Virus record (IMG/VR): IMGVR_UViG_3300005825_000044
Span: 1-64,000 of that record
Length of the DNA: 64,000 bases
Direction: 5' to 3' (one strand)
From: a virus
Each line of letters opens with the position of its first letter. The stretch's first letter is position 1. Shown here piece after piece: positions 52,557 to 60,329 of this stretch. The notes beneath the pieces are model-generated. The model saw nothing but the letters and a program-made list of their open reading frames with translations, searched no databases and was not told the origin of the DNA. A program made the position numbers and the translations under genes.

Positions 52557-54472
52557 TCCGGTGTGTCTCCTCGAGGAGACACCGGCGCCGACACCGACAC
52601 GATCTTCCCGAGCTGCTCATCGGAGAGCGCGATCCTGACGACCTCAGGCTCACCCTTCCGGACTTCCGCGTCGCGCGCCGCGTCGAGGTCGGCCGCTGCC
52701 TCCTCCTCCTCCGCCTTCCGGAACGCGTCGCGCAGCCTGATCAGGCGCCGGGCCCTGTGGTTCATCGCGCGGCGCCAAGCCTTGCTGACTCCGCCGTCGC
52801 CCACCTCGGGCTCCGGGATCTCGCCGTCGAGCCCGTCGTCGATCCCGAACCCCGCGATCGTGAGCGCCAGCGGTTGGTCGGCCCAGTCCGCGTCGATGTT
52901 TCCGAGCGGCACGTTGAAGACGTGGTCAGCGGCGAGCCTGCGGGCGTCACGCGGCGTCAGCGCGCCGCTGACGGTCTGCTCCGCGATCATCTTGGACATC
53001 ACAGCGGGGTTGCGCTGCTGGATGCCGTTGCTAGTGAACTTCCAGTACCGGAAGCCGAGCCCGCGGAGCATGTCCCGCACGAGGTTGTCGAAGTCGACGC
53101 GCTCCGGCCCGAAGACCTGCTCCTCGCAGAAGTCGAGCGCGGCCTCGGACGTCGCCCGGTTGAAGTCGCGGATGTCGCCGCGGACGATGCGGGGGAGCCT
53201 GAAGCTCATCCCGACCTTGTCCATGTTGCGCTCGTCGTAGTTCTGGAACAGCGCGTCCTTGAGGTGCGCGTCGGTGAGCGACTTCACCTCGATGCGGACC
53301 CGCCCGTTGTCGGGTTGCATCTGCGCGGCGCTCGACGACTCAGCCTCGAGCACGAGGATCTTGTGGAAGTTCTTCTTGCCCTTGATCTCCTTCTCGATGT
53401 GGCCGCGGATCGCCTCGACCCCTCCGCTCACGAGCTTGCCACCGCTGACCGTGATCACGAGGGGCGGGATCGACTTGTTCTCGAAGTACGAGTAGTTGAT
53501 CTCCTCCGCGAGTCGGGAGCCCAGCACGCTGAGCAGGTTGCCGATCCAGCGCGGCACCCCGTACGGGGTCCGTCGCGTCGCTGTGATCTTGAAGTGGATG
53601 ACCTCGTTCGCGGTCTTCACGTCGGGGCTCTCAGAGACCGCGAGATCCCTCTCGTTCTTGTACCACTTGCCGGTGGCAGCGCTCATCACGCGGGGGTCGC
53701 CGAACTGCTTGAAGTACGTGACGCCACCACCACCGTCGCTCTGCACGAAGCGGCGGAACTTGCGGTTCAGCTTCTCCTTGCCGAGCGTGTAGGGGCCGTC
53801 GAAGACCTCGACCTCCATCTCGACCGGTTCCTTGATCATGCCGAGCAGCGAGACCGACCAGCTCGGCATGTGAGCGAACTGCGTGACCTTTCCCTTCTTG
53901 TTGCGGATCACCTCCCAGTAGCCGTTGCCGGTGATCTCGATGTCGGCACGCGTCACGCGACGCAGCGCGACGAAGCTCGAGCCGGGGCAGCAGACGTTGA
54001 AGAACGCGTTGATCCTGACCTTCTCCGCGGCCGCGGCGACGCGCAGCTTTCCGAGACGGGCCTCGACCTCGGCGTCTGAGAACTCGGGCACGTCAGACGA
54101 ACCGCGGACAGCGGCCTCGACCTCCATCATCGTGCGGATCTGGTCGACCGCGTCCTCCGCCTCGAAGTCCACGACCGGCTCGAGGTGGTGGCCGAACCCG
54201 TCGATGTTCGTGACGTAGGCGTCGACGCACTGCCTCAGGCTGTCGCTGTTCTCGTGCAGCGTCGTCAGCGTCTCCGGCGAGTACGGTGGCCGGATCGCCT
54301 CGGCGACCAGGCCCACGTCTGCGCCGCGCTGCTCCCAGAGCCCGGAACCCTCTGCGACGCCGGAGAGCTGCTCGTCGACTGCCTTGAAGACCCTGGCGCG
54401 GTCGCCGTCGTCGCCGCCGAGCGTGCGCACGACCACCGTGGTCGTGCCTTCCCTATCGTTGCCGTCGGCCAT
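52553..54472 (-). CDS. Portal protein (PBSX family)
   Basis: 639 residues. Portal features: YSPETLTTLHENSDSLRQCV and VTNIDGFGHHLEP near the N-terminus, GNGYWEVIRNKKGKV, VIHFKITATRRTPYGVPRW and LEEQV-like helices (EAALDFCEEQVFGPER) towards the wing/stem. It forms the DNA channel at the capsid vertex. The C-terminus is acidic/charged and ends VSAPVSPRGDTPE, the last part coming from palindrome copy 8. Confidence 0.92.
   Translation of the reverse strand: MADGNDREGTTTVVVRTLGGDDGDRARVFKAVDEQLSGVAEGSGLWEQRGADVGLVAEAIRPPYSPETLTTLHENSDSLRQCVDAYVTNIDGFGHHLEPVVDFEAEDAVDQIRTMMEVEAAVRGSSDVPEFSDAEVEARLGKLRVAAAAEKVRINAFFNVCCPGSSFVALRRVTRADIEITGNGYWEVIRNKKGKVTQFAHMPSWSVSLLGMIKEPVEMEVEVFDGPYTLGKEKLNRKFRRFVQSDGGGGVTYFKQFGDPRVMSAATGKWYKNERDLAVSESPDVKTANEVIHFKITATRRTPYGVPRWIGNLLSVLGSRLAEEINYSYFENKSIPPLVITVSGGKLVSGGVEAIRGHIEKEIKGKKNFHKILVLEAESSSAAQMQPDNGRVRIEVKSLTDAHLKDALFQNYDERNMDKVGMSFRLPRIVRGDIRDFNRATSEAALDFCEEQVFGPERVDFDNLVRDMLRGLGFRYWKFTSNGIQQRNPAVMSKMIAEQTVSGALTPRDARRLAADHVFNVPLGNIDADWADQPLALTIAGFGIDDGLDGEIPEPEVGDGGVSKAWRRAMNHRARRLIRLRDAFRKAEEEEAAADLDAARDAEVRKGEPEVVRIALSDEQLGKIVSVSAPVSPRGDTPE
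52563..52582. repeat. Palindrome copy 8 (20-bp perfect)
   Basis: GTGTCTCCTCGAGGAGACAC within the 3' end of the portal gene, encoding VSPRGD of its last nine residues. No T-run follows, and the MuF gene starts 7 bp beyond. Confidence 0.95.
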
Positions 54473-54476
54473 TGGT

Positions 54477-54773
54477 TCAGTCGGTGCGGGAGTTGCGCCC
54501 GCTGATCGCAGCCGCGGGCGTGCCGGAGCCGTACGTCGTCGTCTTGATCCGGACGTGCGTCACGGCCTGCGGCACCGGGTAGAAGCCAGCCGCGTTGATC
54601 GAGGTCGTGATGTCGCTGTAATTCGTACCGTCGATCGTGCCCTGGATCGAGAACGCGCACGCCGTCCCTGCGTCGATGATCTGCACGTACTTCTCGACGA
54701 GGTCCTCGACCTTCTGCGGGGCCCCCGTCGCTGTGGATGCCGGAACGGCCAGCGCGTAGTTCTCGTATCGCAT
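54477..54773 (-). CDS. Hypothetical small virion protein, 98 aa
   Basis: Beta-rich (YVQIIDAGTACAFSIQGTID; VTHVRIKTTTYGSGTPAAAI), 4 bp before the portal gene. Not recognised; the sequence style is that of a capsid or tail decoration protein. Confidence 0.78.
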   Translation of the reverse strand: MRYENYALAVPASTATGAPQKVEDLVEKYVQIIDAGTACAFSIQGTIDGTNYSDITTSINAAGFYPVPQAVTHVRIKTTTYGSGTPAAAISGRNSRTD

Positions 54774-54826
54774 CTCGTTCTCCTCCGCGCGAGGTTACTT
54801 CAGGGCGACCGGTGCCGCGAGAACCG

Positions 54827-55219
54827 CTACCACCCGAGTACGTCTTCACCCCTCGACGCCAGGAGGTAGGCCTCCGCCTCGTGCTCGGACGTGAACGCGA
54901 CGTCGATGACAGGGACCAGCCACTCGCCGTCGTCGTCGATCCGGATCCTGCCCGGCGGAGCAGAGCCGCGGCCCTTCTTCCGGGTCAGCGTCTCGTCGCG
55001 TCCGTGGCCGGCGACGAGCTTGCCGGTGCGGGTGTCGCGCACGAAGGGCTCGACGTAGCCGAAGCGGTCCATCGACGCCTCGATCTCGTCGACGTCGTGC
55101 TCCTTCGGGTTGCGCGGCCACTGCCTGACGTCGGAGAGCCGGACCCAGCTCAGCGCGAGCCCGTGGTCATGCTCCGCATGCTTTGCCTTCTTCCGTGCCA
55201 CCGCGGAGCACGGTCTCAC
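54827..55219 (-). CDS. ParB/sulfiredoxin-domain protein
   Basis: 130 residues. ParB N-terminal-type core: VRQWPRNPKEHDVDEIEASM, FGYVEPFVRD, TGKLVAGHGRDETL. In phages such proteins usually lie near terminase or methyltransferase genes and may act as nucleases or DNA modifiers; no HTH for parS binding is visible in this short form. The start is uncertain (GTG 55219 or GTG 55201; no good Shine-Dalgarno). Confidence 0.8.
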   Translation of the reverse strand: MRPCSAVARKKAKHAEHDHGLALSWVRLSDVRQWPRNPKEHDVDEIEASMDRFGYVEPFVRDTRTGKLVAGHGRDETLTRKKGRGSAPPGRIRIDDDGEWLVPVIDVAFTSEHEAEAYLLASRGEDVLGW

Positions 55220-55235
55220 GGAAGCCGCGCTGTGT

Positions 55236-55505
55236 TCAAGCAGGAACGTCGAAGACCACAGCGACCGAGAACTCGTTTCCGTACGAGCCCCTGACGGTGA
55301 ACCCCGCAGCGCTGACCAGGCGCTCCAGGTCAGCGGCGGTACCCCACATCACGCGGTAGCTCGCCACGTAGGCGCCGCGTCGCAGCACGTACTCGACGTC
55401 GGCATCCGGCGACGCGAGGGGGGCCGTGGTACGGACCTTCACGATGTGCGGGGACCCCGCATCCAGGAGCGCGCCCTGGATCTCCGCCAGCTTCTCGGCG
55501 CTCAC
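55236..55505 (-). CDS. Hypothetical small protein, 89 aa
   Basis: Not recognised. Helix then beta-rich (EKLAEIQGALLDAG; ASYRVMWGTAADLERLVSAA). It overlaps the upstream stop and probably belongs to the small-gene operon served by P3. Confidence 0.78.
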   Translation of the reverse strand: MSAEKLAEIQGALLDAGSPHIVKVRTTAPLASPDADVEYVLRRGAYVASYRVMWGTAADLERLVSAAGFTVRGSYGNEFSVAVVFDVPA

Positions 55506-55948
55506 AGCGCACCCCCGGCGGGCTTCGCGTAGGGGTCGAACAGCAGCTCAGAGCCGTCCCACACCTTGCCGTTGTAGGAGACCGTGACGCCCCTGCCGAT
55601 CCTGCCGGTGGGGAACGTCGATGCTCCCTCGCCGCTGGCGCTTCGCATGCCCGTCAGGGCTAGCTCGGCGCCCGATCCGTGAACGACAGCGGGCCGCTGC
55701 CAGCTCGCGTACGTGCGCACGAGGCGCCGGACGCGGCGGTTGTCGATCTTGCGATTCTTGATCGAGCGCTCGTAGTGCGCGTGGAGCAGGGTGCGTCCCT
55801 GGAAGAGCAAACCGTGCTGCTTGCCTCGCAGCTCCCGCATAGCCCGGAGATTGCCGGCAATGCGGTCGTCCGCGGCGAGCCAGACCGCGACGCCGTCGTG
55901 CCGGGCCTGGCGGAGAACCTCGAGAATGACTGCGGTGTCCTTCGTCAT
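55502..55948 (-). CDS. Hypothetical protein, 148 aa
   Basis: Not recognised. Basic and helical in the first half (LRAMRELRGKQHGLLFQGRT; NRKIDNRRVRRLVRTYASWQ), glycine-rich beta in the second. ATG 55948 has GAGGAGATCTGCC upstream. Confidence 0.75.
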   Translation of the reverse strand: MTKDTAVILEVLRQARHDGVAVWLAADDRIAGNLRAMRELRGKQHGLLFQGRTLLHAHYERSIKNRKIDNRRVRRLVRTYASWQRPAVVHGSGAELALTGMRSASGEGASTFPTGRIGRGVTVSYNGKVWDGSELLFDPYAKPAGGAL

Positions 55949-55959
55949 GGCAGATCTCC

Positions 55960-56277
55960 TCAGCGCGCCCACTCCGGCACCCGTACCGCGAGGGTCGTGG
56001 TGTCCGCGTCGCGGGGCTCGAAGTGCTCGCAGCCCTCAGGGGTGACGAGGTAGAGCGCGGCCTCTGCCTTCTCCGTGGGGGCCCACACCGGGCGACCGCG
56101 CAACACGCGCGGAGCGACCAGGCCGCGCGCGTGCAGGGCTTGCCCGATGCCATAGGGCAGGTCCAAGCCTCCGCATTCTGCGGCGACCGAGCGGAAGAGG
56201 TCCTGCATGGTCAGGAACTGCTCGGCCGAGAGGGTTCCGATTGAGTAGCACTCGGTGATGTCGTTTCCGTTGACCAT
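55960..56277 (-). CDS. Hypothetical protein, 105 aa, probably leaderless
   Basis: Contains a winged-helix-like pattern (FLTMQDLFRSVAAECGGLDL ... EAALYLVTPEGCEHFEP), so a regulator is possible. ATG 56277 lies about 7 nt from the end of the -10 box of promoter P3, at or next to the expected +1, with no room for a Shine-Dalgarno; leaderless translation is therefore likely. A later ATG (MQDLF) also lacks a good ribosome-binding site. Confidence 0.72.
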   Translation of the reverse strand: MVNGNDITECYSIGTLSAEQFLTMQDLFRSVAAECGGLDLPYGIGQALHARGLVAPRVLRGRPVWAPTEKAEAALYLVTPEGCEHFEPRDADTTTLAVRVPEWAR

Positions 56278-56335
56278 GAGAAGACTATAAACCCGGTCCC
56301 CGGGGATGTCCACACTTATTTTGAGAAATCGTACG
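56278..56335 (-). promoter_or_regulatory. Repeated promoter cassette, copy P3 (no leader)
   Basis: -35 TGGACA (56307-56312), 17 bp, -10 TATAGT (56284-56289), with the upstream TCGTACGATTTCTC box. Unlike other copies the common leader is cut off after CTTCTC, which runs straight into the ATG. It may feed the small genes and, with readthrough, the head operon. Confidence 0.85.
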
Positions 56336-56377
56336 AATCGTGTTTTCGCGCGAAATCGTCAAGTGACTGCGAAAGTG

Positions 56378-56704
56378 TCAAATGCAGTCCGGGGCCGCGC
56401 AGGAGCCCCTCTGCGGCAGGGCTCGCCCACAGGACCCGCAGCTCCGTGGATCGGATGCCCGGGCCCAGGCGTGCCGTATGGCGGCAGAGAGACCCCTCCC
56501 GGTGACCACTGCCCGGGGAGCCAGCCGGACCCAGCCCTCCGGGCTCTCGTAGCCGACCTCGACCGCGTGTCTCCTCGAGGAGACACGCTCGACTCGAACC
56601 GCGGCGCGGGCATGGGACGGCACCAGGAGCACGATGCCGGGGCCTGCCGGTTCAACCGTGCCGCTGATCGAGATCTCGTCGGTCACGTTGAAATCGAACT
56701 TCAC
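56378..56704 (-). CDS. Hypothetical zinc-ribbon-like protein, 108 aa
   Basis: Beta-rich N-terminus (KFDFNVTDEISISGTVEPAG) and a Cys-rich end (CGSCGRALPQRGSCAAPDC). The palindrome lies in the middle of the frame and is translated as RVSSRRHA, so the element has been accommodated inside a coding sequence. GTG 56704 overlaps the upstream stop. Confidence 0.68.
   Translation of the reverse strand: MKFDFNVTDEISISGTVEPAGPGIVLLVPSHARAAVRVERVSSRRHAVEVGYESPEGWVRLAPRAVVTGRGLSAAIRHAWARASDPRSCGSCGRALPQRGSCAAPDCI
56563..56586. repeat. Palindrome copy 9 (24-bp perfect), inside a gene
   Basis: Core at 56565-56584 with GC extensions, as in copy 1. It is the only copy well inside a reading frame, translated in a frame different from the VSPRGD copies. 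Confidence 0.95.
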
Positions 56705-56952
56705 CTGCGAGCCTCAGCCGTGTTCTTGCGACGCTGCTCCGCGTAGAACGCGCCACGCTCTGCGAGCCCGAGCTGCGCGCGGCGTCGGGAACACCGGACC
56801 CGCCAGCAGAGGTAGAAGCCGGGCCCGTCGGTGCCGCCGCAGACCGCCTCGTCCGTGAGGTACTGACCCCGGATCGGCAGACCGCACCCGTCGCACCGGG
56901 TGTGCCGGGCGTAGCGCCCGGCGCGGTCCCTCTTCTGCTCCTCGCCGATCAC
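56701..56952 (-). CDS. Small zinc-finger-like protein, 83 aa
   Basis: Cys residues in CDGCGLPIRG, then CGGTDG, CWRVRC: a likely zinc-binding protein with a basic tail (EQRRKNTAEARR). GTG 56952 overlaps the preceding stop as GTGA. Function unknown. Confidence 0.72.
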   Translation of the reverse strand: MIGEEQKRDRAGRYARHTRCDGCGLPIRGQYLTDEAVCGGTDGPGFYLCWRVRCSRRRAQLGLAERGAFYAEQRRKNTAEARR

Positions 56953-57287
56953 CGCGCACCGGCCCTCTCCGCCGCGGTCGCCTCGCGCAGCGGCCACAAC
57001 CGAGCGCGAGCTGCGATGCCGATCCGCAGGCAGGCGTCAGCGATCGTGTCGAAGCGCTCCGAGAGCCCGAGCACGCGGAGCAGGGTCGCGGCCTGGTCCC
57101 GGGTCCGGATCTTCGCGATGTCCCTCTCGATCGCGGCCGCATCCTCACGCGCGCGCTCCTGGCTCTCCGCCGGCAGCCATGTCGAGTACGCGGAGCCGAA
57201 CGAGGTGCACAGCGTCCAGCCGTGCGCGCCCTCCGGGAGCACCGCGTCAGCCTCGTGAACCTCTTGCATGTCGTGGGTGAGCTTCAC
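56949..57287 (-). CDS. Hypothetical protein, 112 aa
   Basis: Not recognised. Beta start (GWTLCTSFGSAYSTWLPAES) and long helices (ERAREDAAAIERDIAKIRTR; RFDTIADACLRIGIAAR). GTG 57287 overlaps the upstream stop. Confidence 0.75.
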   Translation of the reverse strand: MKLTHDMQEVHEADAVLPEGAHGWTLCTSFGSAYSTWLPAESQERAREDAAAIERDIAKIRTRDQAATLLRVLGLSERFDTIADACLRIGIAARARLWPLREATAAERAGAR

Positions 57288-57535
57288 CGCGAGCCTCCGT
57301 TCAGGGCGACCACACCGGCGGGGGTCAACTCGATCGTCGCATCGCGCCCGGCTCCGCCGGAGCAAACCACAAGACCCTTCTTCGCGAGGCTAGCAGCCAC
57401 ACCGCCGGCGCTACGCCCGAATGCATCGCCGACGCTCGAAGCCCACACCGGGGCGAGCAGGTCGTTGCCGTCACGGTACTCGTCCTCGGCGACAGCCTTC
57501 AGGTAGGCACGTTCAAGAGCGGTTAGATGTTCCAT
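57284..57535 (-). CDS. Winged-helix-like small protein, 83 aa
   Basis: Helix-helix-recognition-helix followed by a wing (SAGGVAASLAKKGLVVCSGG then ATIELTPAGVVAL) resembles MarR/PadR-type winged helices. First gene after promoter P4; could be a regulator. ATG 57535. Confidence 0.7.
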   Translation of the reverse strand: MEHLTALERAYLKAVAEDEYRDGNDLLAPVWASSVGDAFGRSAGGVAASLAKKGLVVCSGGAGRDATIELTPAGVVALNGGSR

Positions 57536-57550
57536 CGGTTCCTCCTCCTC

Positions 57551-57628
57551 GCCGGCGCATCGCCGACCGTGAGAAGACTATAAACCCGGTCCCCGGGGGT
57601 GTCCACACTTATTTTCGGAAATCGTACA
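57551..57628 (-). promoter_or_regulatory. Repeated promoter cassette, copy P4
   Basis: -35 TGGACA (57600-57605), 17 bp with CCCCCGGGG-type spacer, -10 TATAGT (57577-57582), upstream box GTACGATTTCCGAAAATAAG and full common leader. It overlaps the end of the 109-aa gene, whose last residues YDFRK come from the box. Confidence 0.87.
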
Positions 57629-57938
57629 AAGCCCTCACTTTCTTGAGCAGCGCGGTCCCGGTCCGGTGGAGTCCGCGCGCTTCCCGAGCGCTGCCATACC
57701 CCTCGTGCTCCGCCCTCCCGGCTTCGACCGCGTCGTCGATCCCGTTGATTGCGTCGAGGATCATCCCGGCGACGAGGTCGTTCGGAACAGCCAAGTCTCC
57801 GCCGTGCTTCCTACCGAGGTGCTCGGCGACGACCTCTGCGGTTGCGCGGATGTCGGGGTCCTCGTCGTCGATGTACCGGTCGACGATCTCGACCTGGACG
57901 AACGACGCCTGGGCGGGGGTGAGCGGGAACATCTTCAC
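57609..57938 (-). CDS. Hypothetical protein, 109 aa
   Basis: Helical (AQASFVQVEIVDRYIDDEDP; GMILDAINGIDDAVEAGRAE). Its C-terminal YDFRK and stop lie in the upstream box of promoter P4. GTG 57938 overlaps the previous stop; ATG 57932 is an alternative. Not recognised. Confidence 0.75.
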   Translation of the reverse strand: MKMFPLTPAQASFVQVEIVDRYIDDEDPDIRATAEVVAEHLGRKHGGDLAVPNDLVAGMILDAINGIDDAVEAGRAEHEGYGSAREARGLHRTGTALLKKVRALYDFRK

Positions 57939-58441
57939 GGCGACACCTCGACGCACTCAGCGGTCACGCGGAAGCTCGGAAGGTGCTCCCGACGAAGGTT
58001 CTCGATCGCGATCCGGCGCGCGAACACACCGGCGGTGTGGCTGACGATGTCGCGCGAGCCGGCACGGCGCGCGGTGTACTGCGTATCCCAGCCGGTGCCG
58101 GTGACGAGCACGCGCCAGCCAGCGACGTCGCACACCCCGCCGTCACCCGGGAGCAGCGAGAGGATCTCGGAAGTGAAGGGAGCGAGCGCGCTGTCCGCGT
58201 ACTCGACGTCGAGGTACGTGTTGCCGCCGGCGAGGATCTCCCCGGTGACCTCGCAGCGCCGCACATTCTCATGCTTGCGGGCGATGCTCTCGACGAGCGC
58301 GAGCGGGAGAGCCGCGTTCTTGATCTCGACGCGGATCGTGTAGCTGTACGTGCAGCGCTTCCTGGTGACCGACACGTCGCGCGACGTCCAGCCGGCAGCC
58401 TTGAGGGCGGTGCGAATCTCCTTGGCGCGGTCCGTGATCAT
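57935..58441 (-). CDS. Hypothetical protein, 168 aa
   Basis: Not recognised. N-terminal helix then beta-rich (KEIRTALKAAGWTSRDVSVT; YTIRVEIKNAALPLALVESI). It lies directly after promoter P5 with AAAGAGGAGAAAC before ATG 58441. Confidence 0.8.
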   Translation of the reverse strand: MITDRAKEIRTALKAAGWTSRDVSVTRKRCTYSYTIRVEIKNAALPLALVESIARKHENVRRCEVTGEILAGGNTYLDVEYADSALAPFTSEILSLLPGDGGVCDVAGWRVLVTGTGWDTQYTARRAGSRDIVSHTAGVFARRIAIENLRREHLPSFRVTAECVEVSP

Positions 58442-58464
58442 CGTCGTTTCTCCTCTTTCTCGGT

Positions 58465-58540
58465 GGCGCATCGCCGACCGTGAGAAGACTATAAACCCGG
58501 TCCCCGGGGGTGTCCACACTTATTTTCGGAAATCGTACGA
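58465..58540 (-). promoter_or_regulatory. Repeated promoter cassette, copy P5
   Basis: -35 TGGACA (58511-58516), 17 bp, -10 TATAGT (58488-58493), upstream TCGTACGATTTCCGAAAATA and full leader. It is nearly identical to P4. Confidence 0.87.
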
Positions 58541-58558
58541 GGGCCGGAGAGTGCCGCC

Positions 58559-59524
58559 TTATTCGCGGGGTTCCGGGCCAGAACCGGCCCCATCGGTGCA
58601 TCGGCTCATCAGCACCCAGAGAGCGCGCGTGCACAGCACGTTCGGCGCTCGGTTGCCCTTCGCCTTGTGCTGCCGGCACGTCTTACCGTCGCGGCTCAGC
58701 TCCGCTGTCGAGCGGTGACCGCAGACGTCTAGCGCGACGATCACGCTCTCCTGCTTATGCACGGCCGCCGCGTAGCTGCCGACGCAGTGCTCCATCTCGC
58801 GGCCCTCGAGGCGCAGCAGACCCACCGTGTCGAGCAGGCGCGCGCAGCGCATCGGGCGCCACCAGCGCGGCACCGGCGCGAGTCGCTCTCCCTTGCTCGC
58901 GCGCTCGAGCAACCGCAGGTGCTCTGCCGAGACCCGCTGCGCTGCGGCCCTGTAGGTGTCCTCGACGCTCGGGCGCAGGTCACTCGCGCGCAGCTCGTCG
59001 GTGCGGTCCGCGTAGCGACCGCGCACGACCTGCCCGGCGACACGCTCCTCGCGCTCCCGCAGCATCGCGGATCTCCGCGGCGGGTCAGAGAACACTGCGA
59101 TCAGCCAGCGCGCGCAGGCCACGTCATGCGGCGCGTCTAGGATGCCGACCGCCGCCAAGTCCTCATAATCCGAGAGCAGCCACAACGCGGGCGAAAGAGA
59201 CGGCCACTCTGTGAGCCAGCGGTGAGCCTCTGCGCGCGTGAGCCCCCGGCTGATCTCGGACGGTGACTCGCCGAGCACGACGCGCGCGCGGATCGCTTCC
59301 GGAGCACTGGGGTACGGCGCTCCTTCGAGAGCGCGAGCGACGTCCACGATGAAGCCGCCACCGCCGAACACTGAGGTGTACTGCGGGGTCAAGACCGCGA
59401 TCGCAGCGGCTACCAACTCACGGCGCGATTCGGGCACGCGCTCGAGCAGCGCGGCGTGCTCACGGAGCTTCTTCGACTCCGGCGCGAGACGCGCCGCGTC
59501 GATGATGGTCTGCGCGATCGTCAC
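58559..59524 (-). CDS. PcfJ-like protein
   Basis: 321 residues. The C-terminal part (LLDTVGLLRLEGREMEHCVG, SYAAAVHKQESVIVAL, STAELSRDGKTCRQHKAKGN) matches the PcfJ domain found on plasmids and phages; its biochemical role is not established. The N-terminal 200 residues are helical and probably regulatory or partner-binding. GTG 59524 overlaps the upstream stop. Confidence 0.75.
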   Translation of the reverse strand: MTIAQTIIDAARLAPESKKLREHAALLERVPESRRELVAAAIAVLTPQYTSVFGGGGFIVDVARALEGAPYPSAPEAIRARVVLGESPSEISRGLTRAEAHRWLTEWPSLSPALWLLSDYEDLAAVGILDAPHDVACARWLIAVFSDPPRRSAMLREREERVAGQVVRGRYADRTDELRASDLRPSVEDTYRAAAQRVSAEHLRLLERASKGERLAPVPRWWRPMRCARLLDTVGLLRLEGREMEHCVGSYAAAVHKQESVIVALDVCGHRSTAELSRDGKTCRQHKAKGNRAPNVLCTRALWVLMSRCTDGAGSGPEPRE

Positions 59525-60003
59525 AGCGCCACCCGCTCTGCATCTGCTCCGAGCCACGCCAGCACCCGGGAGCACTCGCTCTCGTGGAGACGCCCGATCG
59601 TGCAGGTAGTGAACCTGTCATCGCGCGCAGCGATCTCCTCGGCGTCCAGTGCAGCGAGCCGCTCGCTGCGACGATCGCTGCTGGCGCGCTCCATCGCGCA
59701 GGCATGCACCGCGCCGTCGCTCCCCAGGCGCAGCTCGTACCGCACCGCGCCCCAGTACGCGTACTGCTTGGCCTTCCCGCGCGCCTTCGCGCTCGAGACG
59801 CGCACGGCAGGGACCGGCCCGTGCGCGCGGATGTGCTCGGCGAGCCTGGCGCTGGGAGTCGTGTCCGGGAGACCCGCGGCGCGTGCCTCGAGCCGCGCGA
59901 GAGCGAAGTCGCAGTGGGCAGCCGCGCGGATCATGTCGGCCCGTCCGGCGAAGCGCGGCGCGGTGACGACCGCGGCGAGTAGCCGTGCGCTGCGGGTGCT
60001 CAT
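59521..60003 (-). CDS. Hypothetical protein, 160 aa
   Basis: Not recognised. Helical N-terminus (MIRAAAHCDFALARLEARAA), basic centre (SSAKARGKAKQYAYWGAVRY) and acidic end. ATG 60003 overlaps the stop of the 109-aa zinc-ribbon gene and it is coupled to the PcfJ-like gene. Confidence 0.75.
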   Translation of the reverse strand: MSTRSARLLAAVVTAPRFAGRADMIRAAAHCDFALARLEARAAGLPDTTPSARLAEHIRAHGPVPAVRVSSAKARGKAKQYAYWGAVRYELRLGSDGAVHACAMERASSDRRSERLAALDAEEIAARDDRFTTCTIGRLHESECSRVLAWLGADAERVAL

Positions 60004-60329
60004 GACCGCACCGCCTCGTCGACGACGACGTCGAGCAGCATCCCGCAGCTGCACCGCGGCTCCGCGGAGCTACGCGCCCAGGACGACAGGGCTCGGCACT
60101 TCGGGCACTCCAGGGTGACCGCTGACAACGCGCTCCCGGTTCGGACGAGCGCGCAGTCTGTTACGTCTTCGTGCGACACGCCGTTCTTCCGCAACTCGTT
60201 GTAGGCCTCGATCGCTGCAACGTTCCCGTTCGCTGCCATGCGGCCCTTGAACCGCTCCTCGGTCTCGCCCTTCCCGGGAGAGTTGGGAGGCAGCACAGCG
60301 AACCGCATGGCAGCTCTGCGCCGGCTCAC
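60000..60329 (-). CDS. Zinc-ribbon-like small protein, 109 aa
   Basis: Cys pairs CPKC and CSCG near the C-terminus suggest a zinc ribbon. The front half is helical (AAIEAYNELRKNGVSHEDVT). GTG 60329 overlaps the previous stop; an in-frame ATG at 60308 is possible. Confidence 0.7.
   Translation of the reverse strand: MSRRRAAMRFAVLPPNSPGKGETEERFKGRMAANGNVAAIEAYNELRKNGVSHEDVTDCALVRTGSALSAVTLECPKCRALSSWARSSAEPRCSCGMLLDVVVDEAVRS

Noticed and set aside
10792-56586. Palindromes as a CRISPR array or as transposon ends
   Set aside because: Copies are kilobases apart without regular spacers, and no transposase or target duplications were seen.
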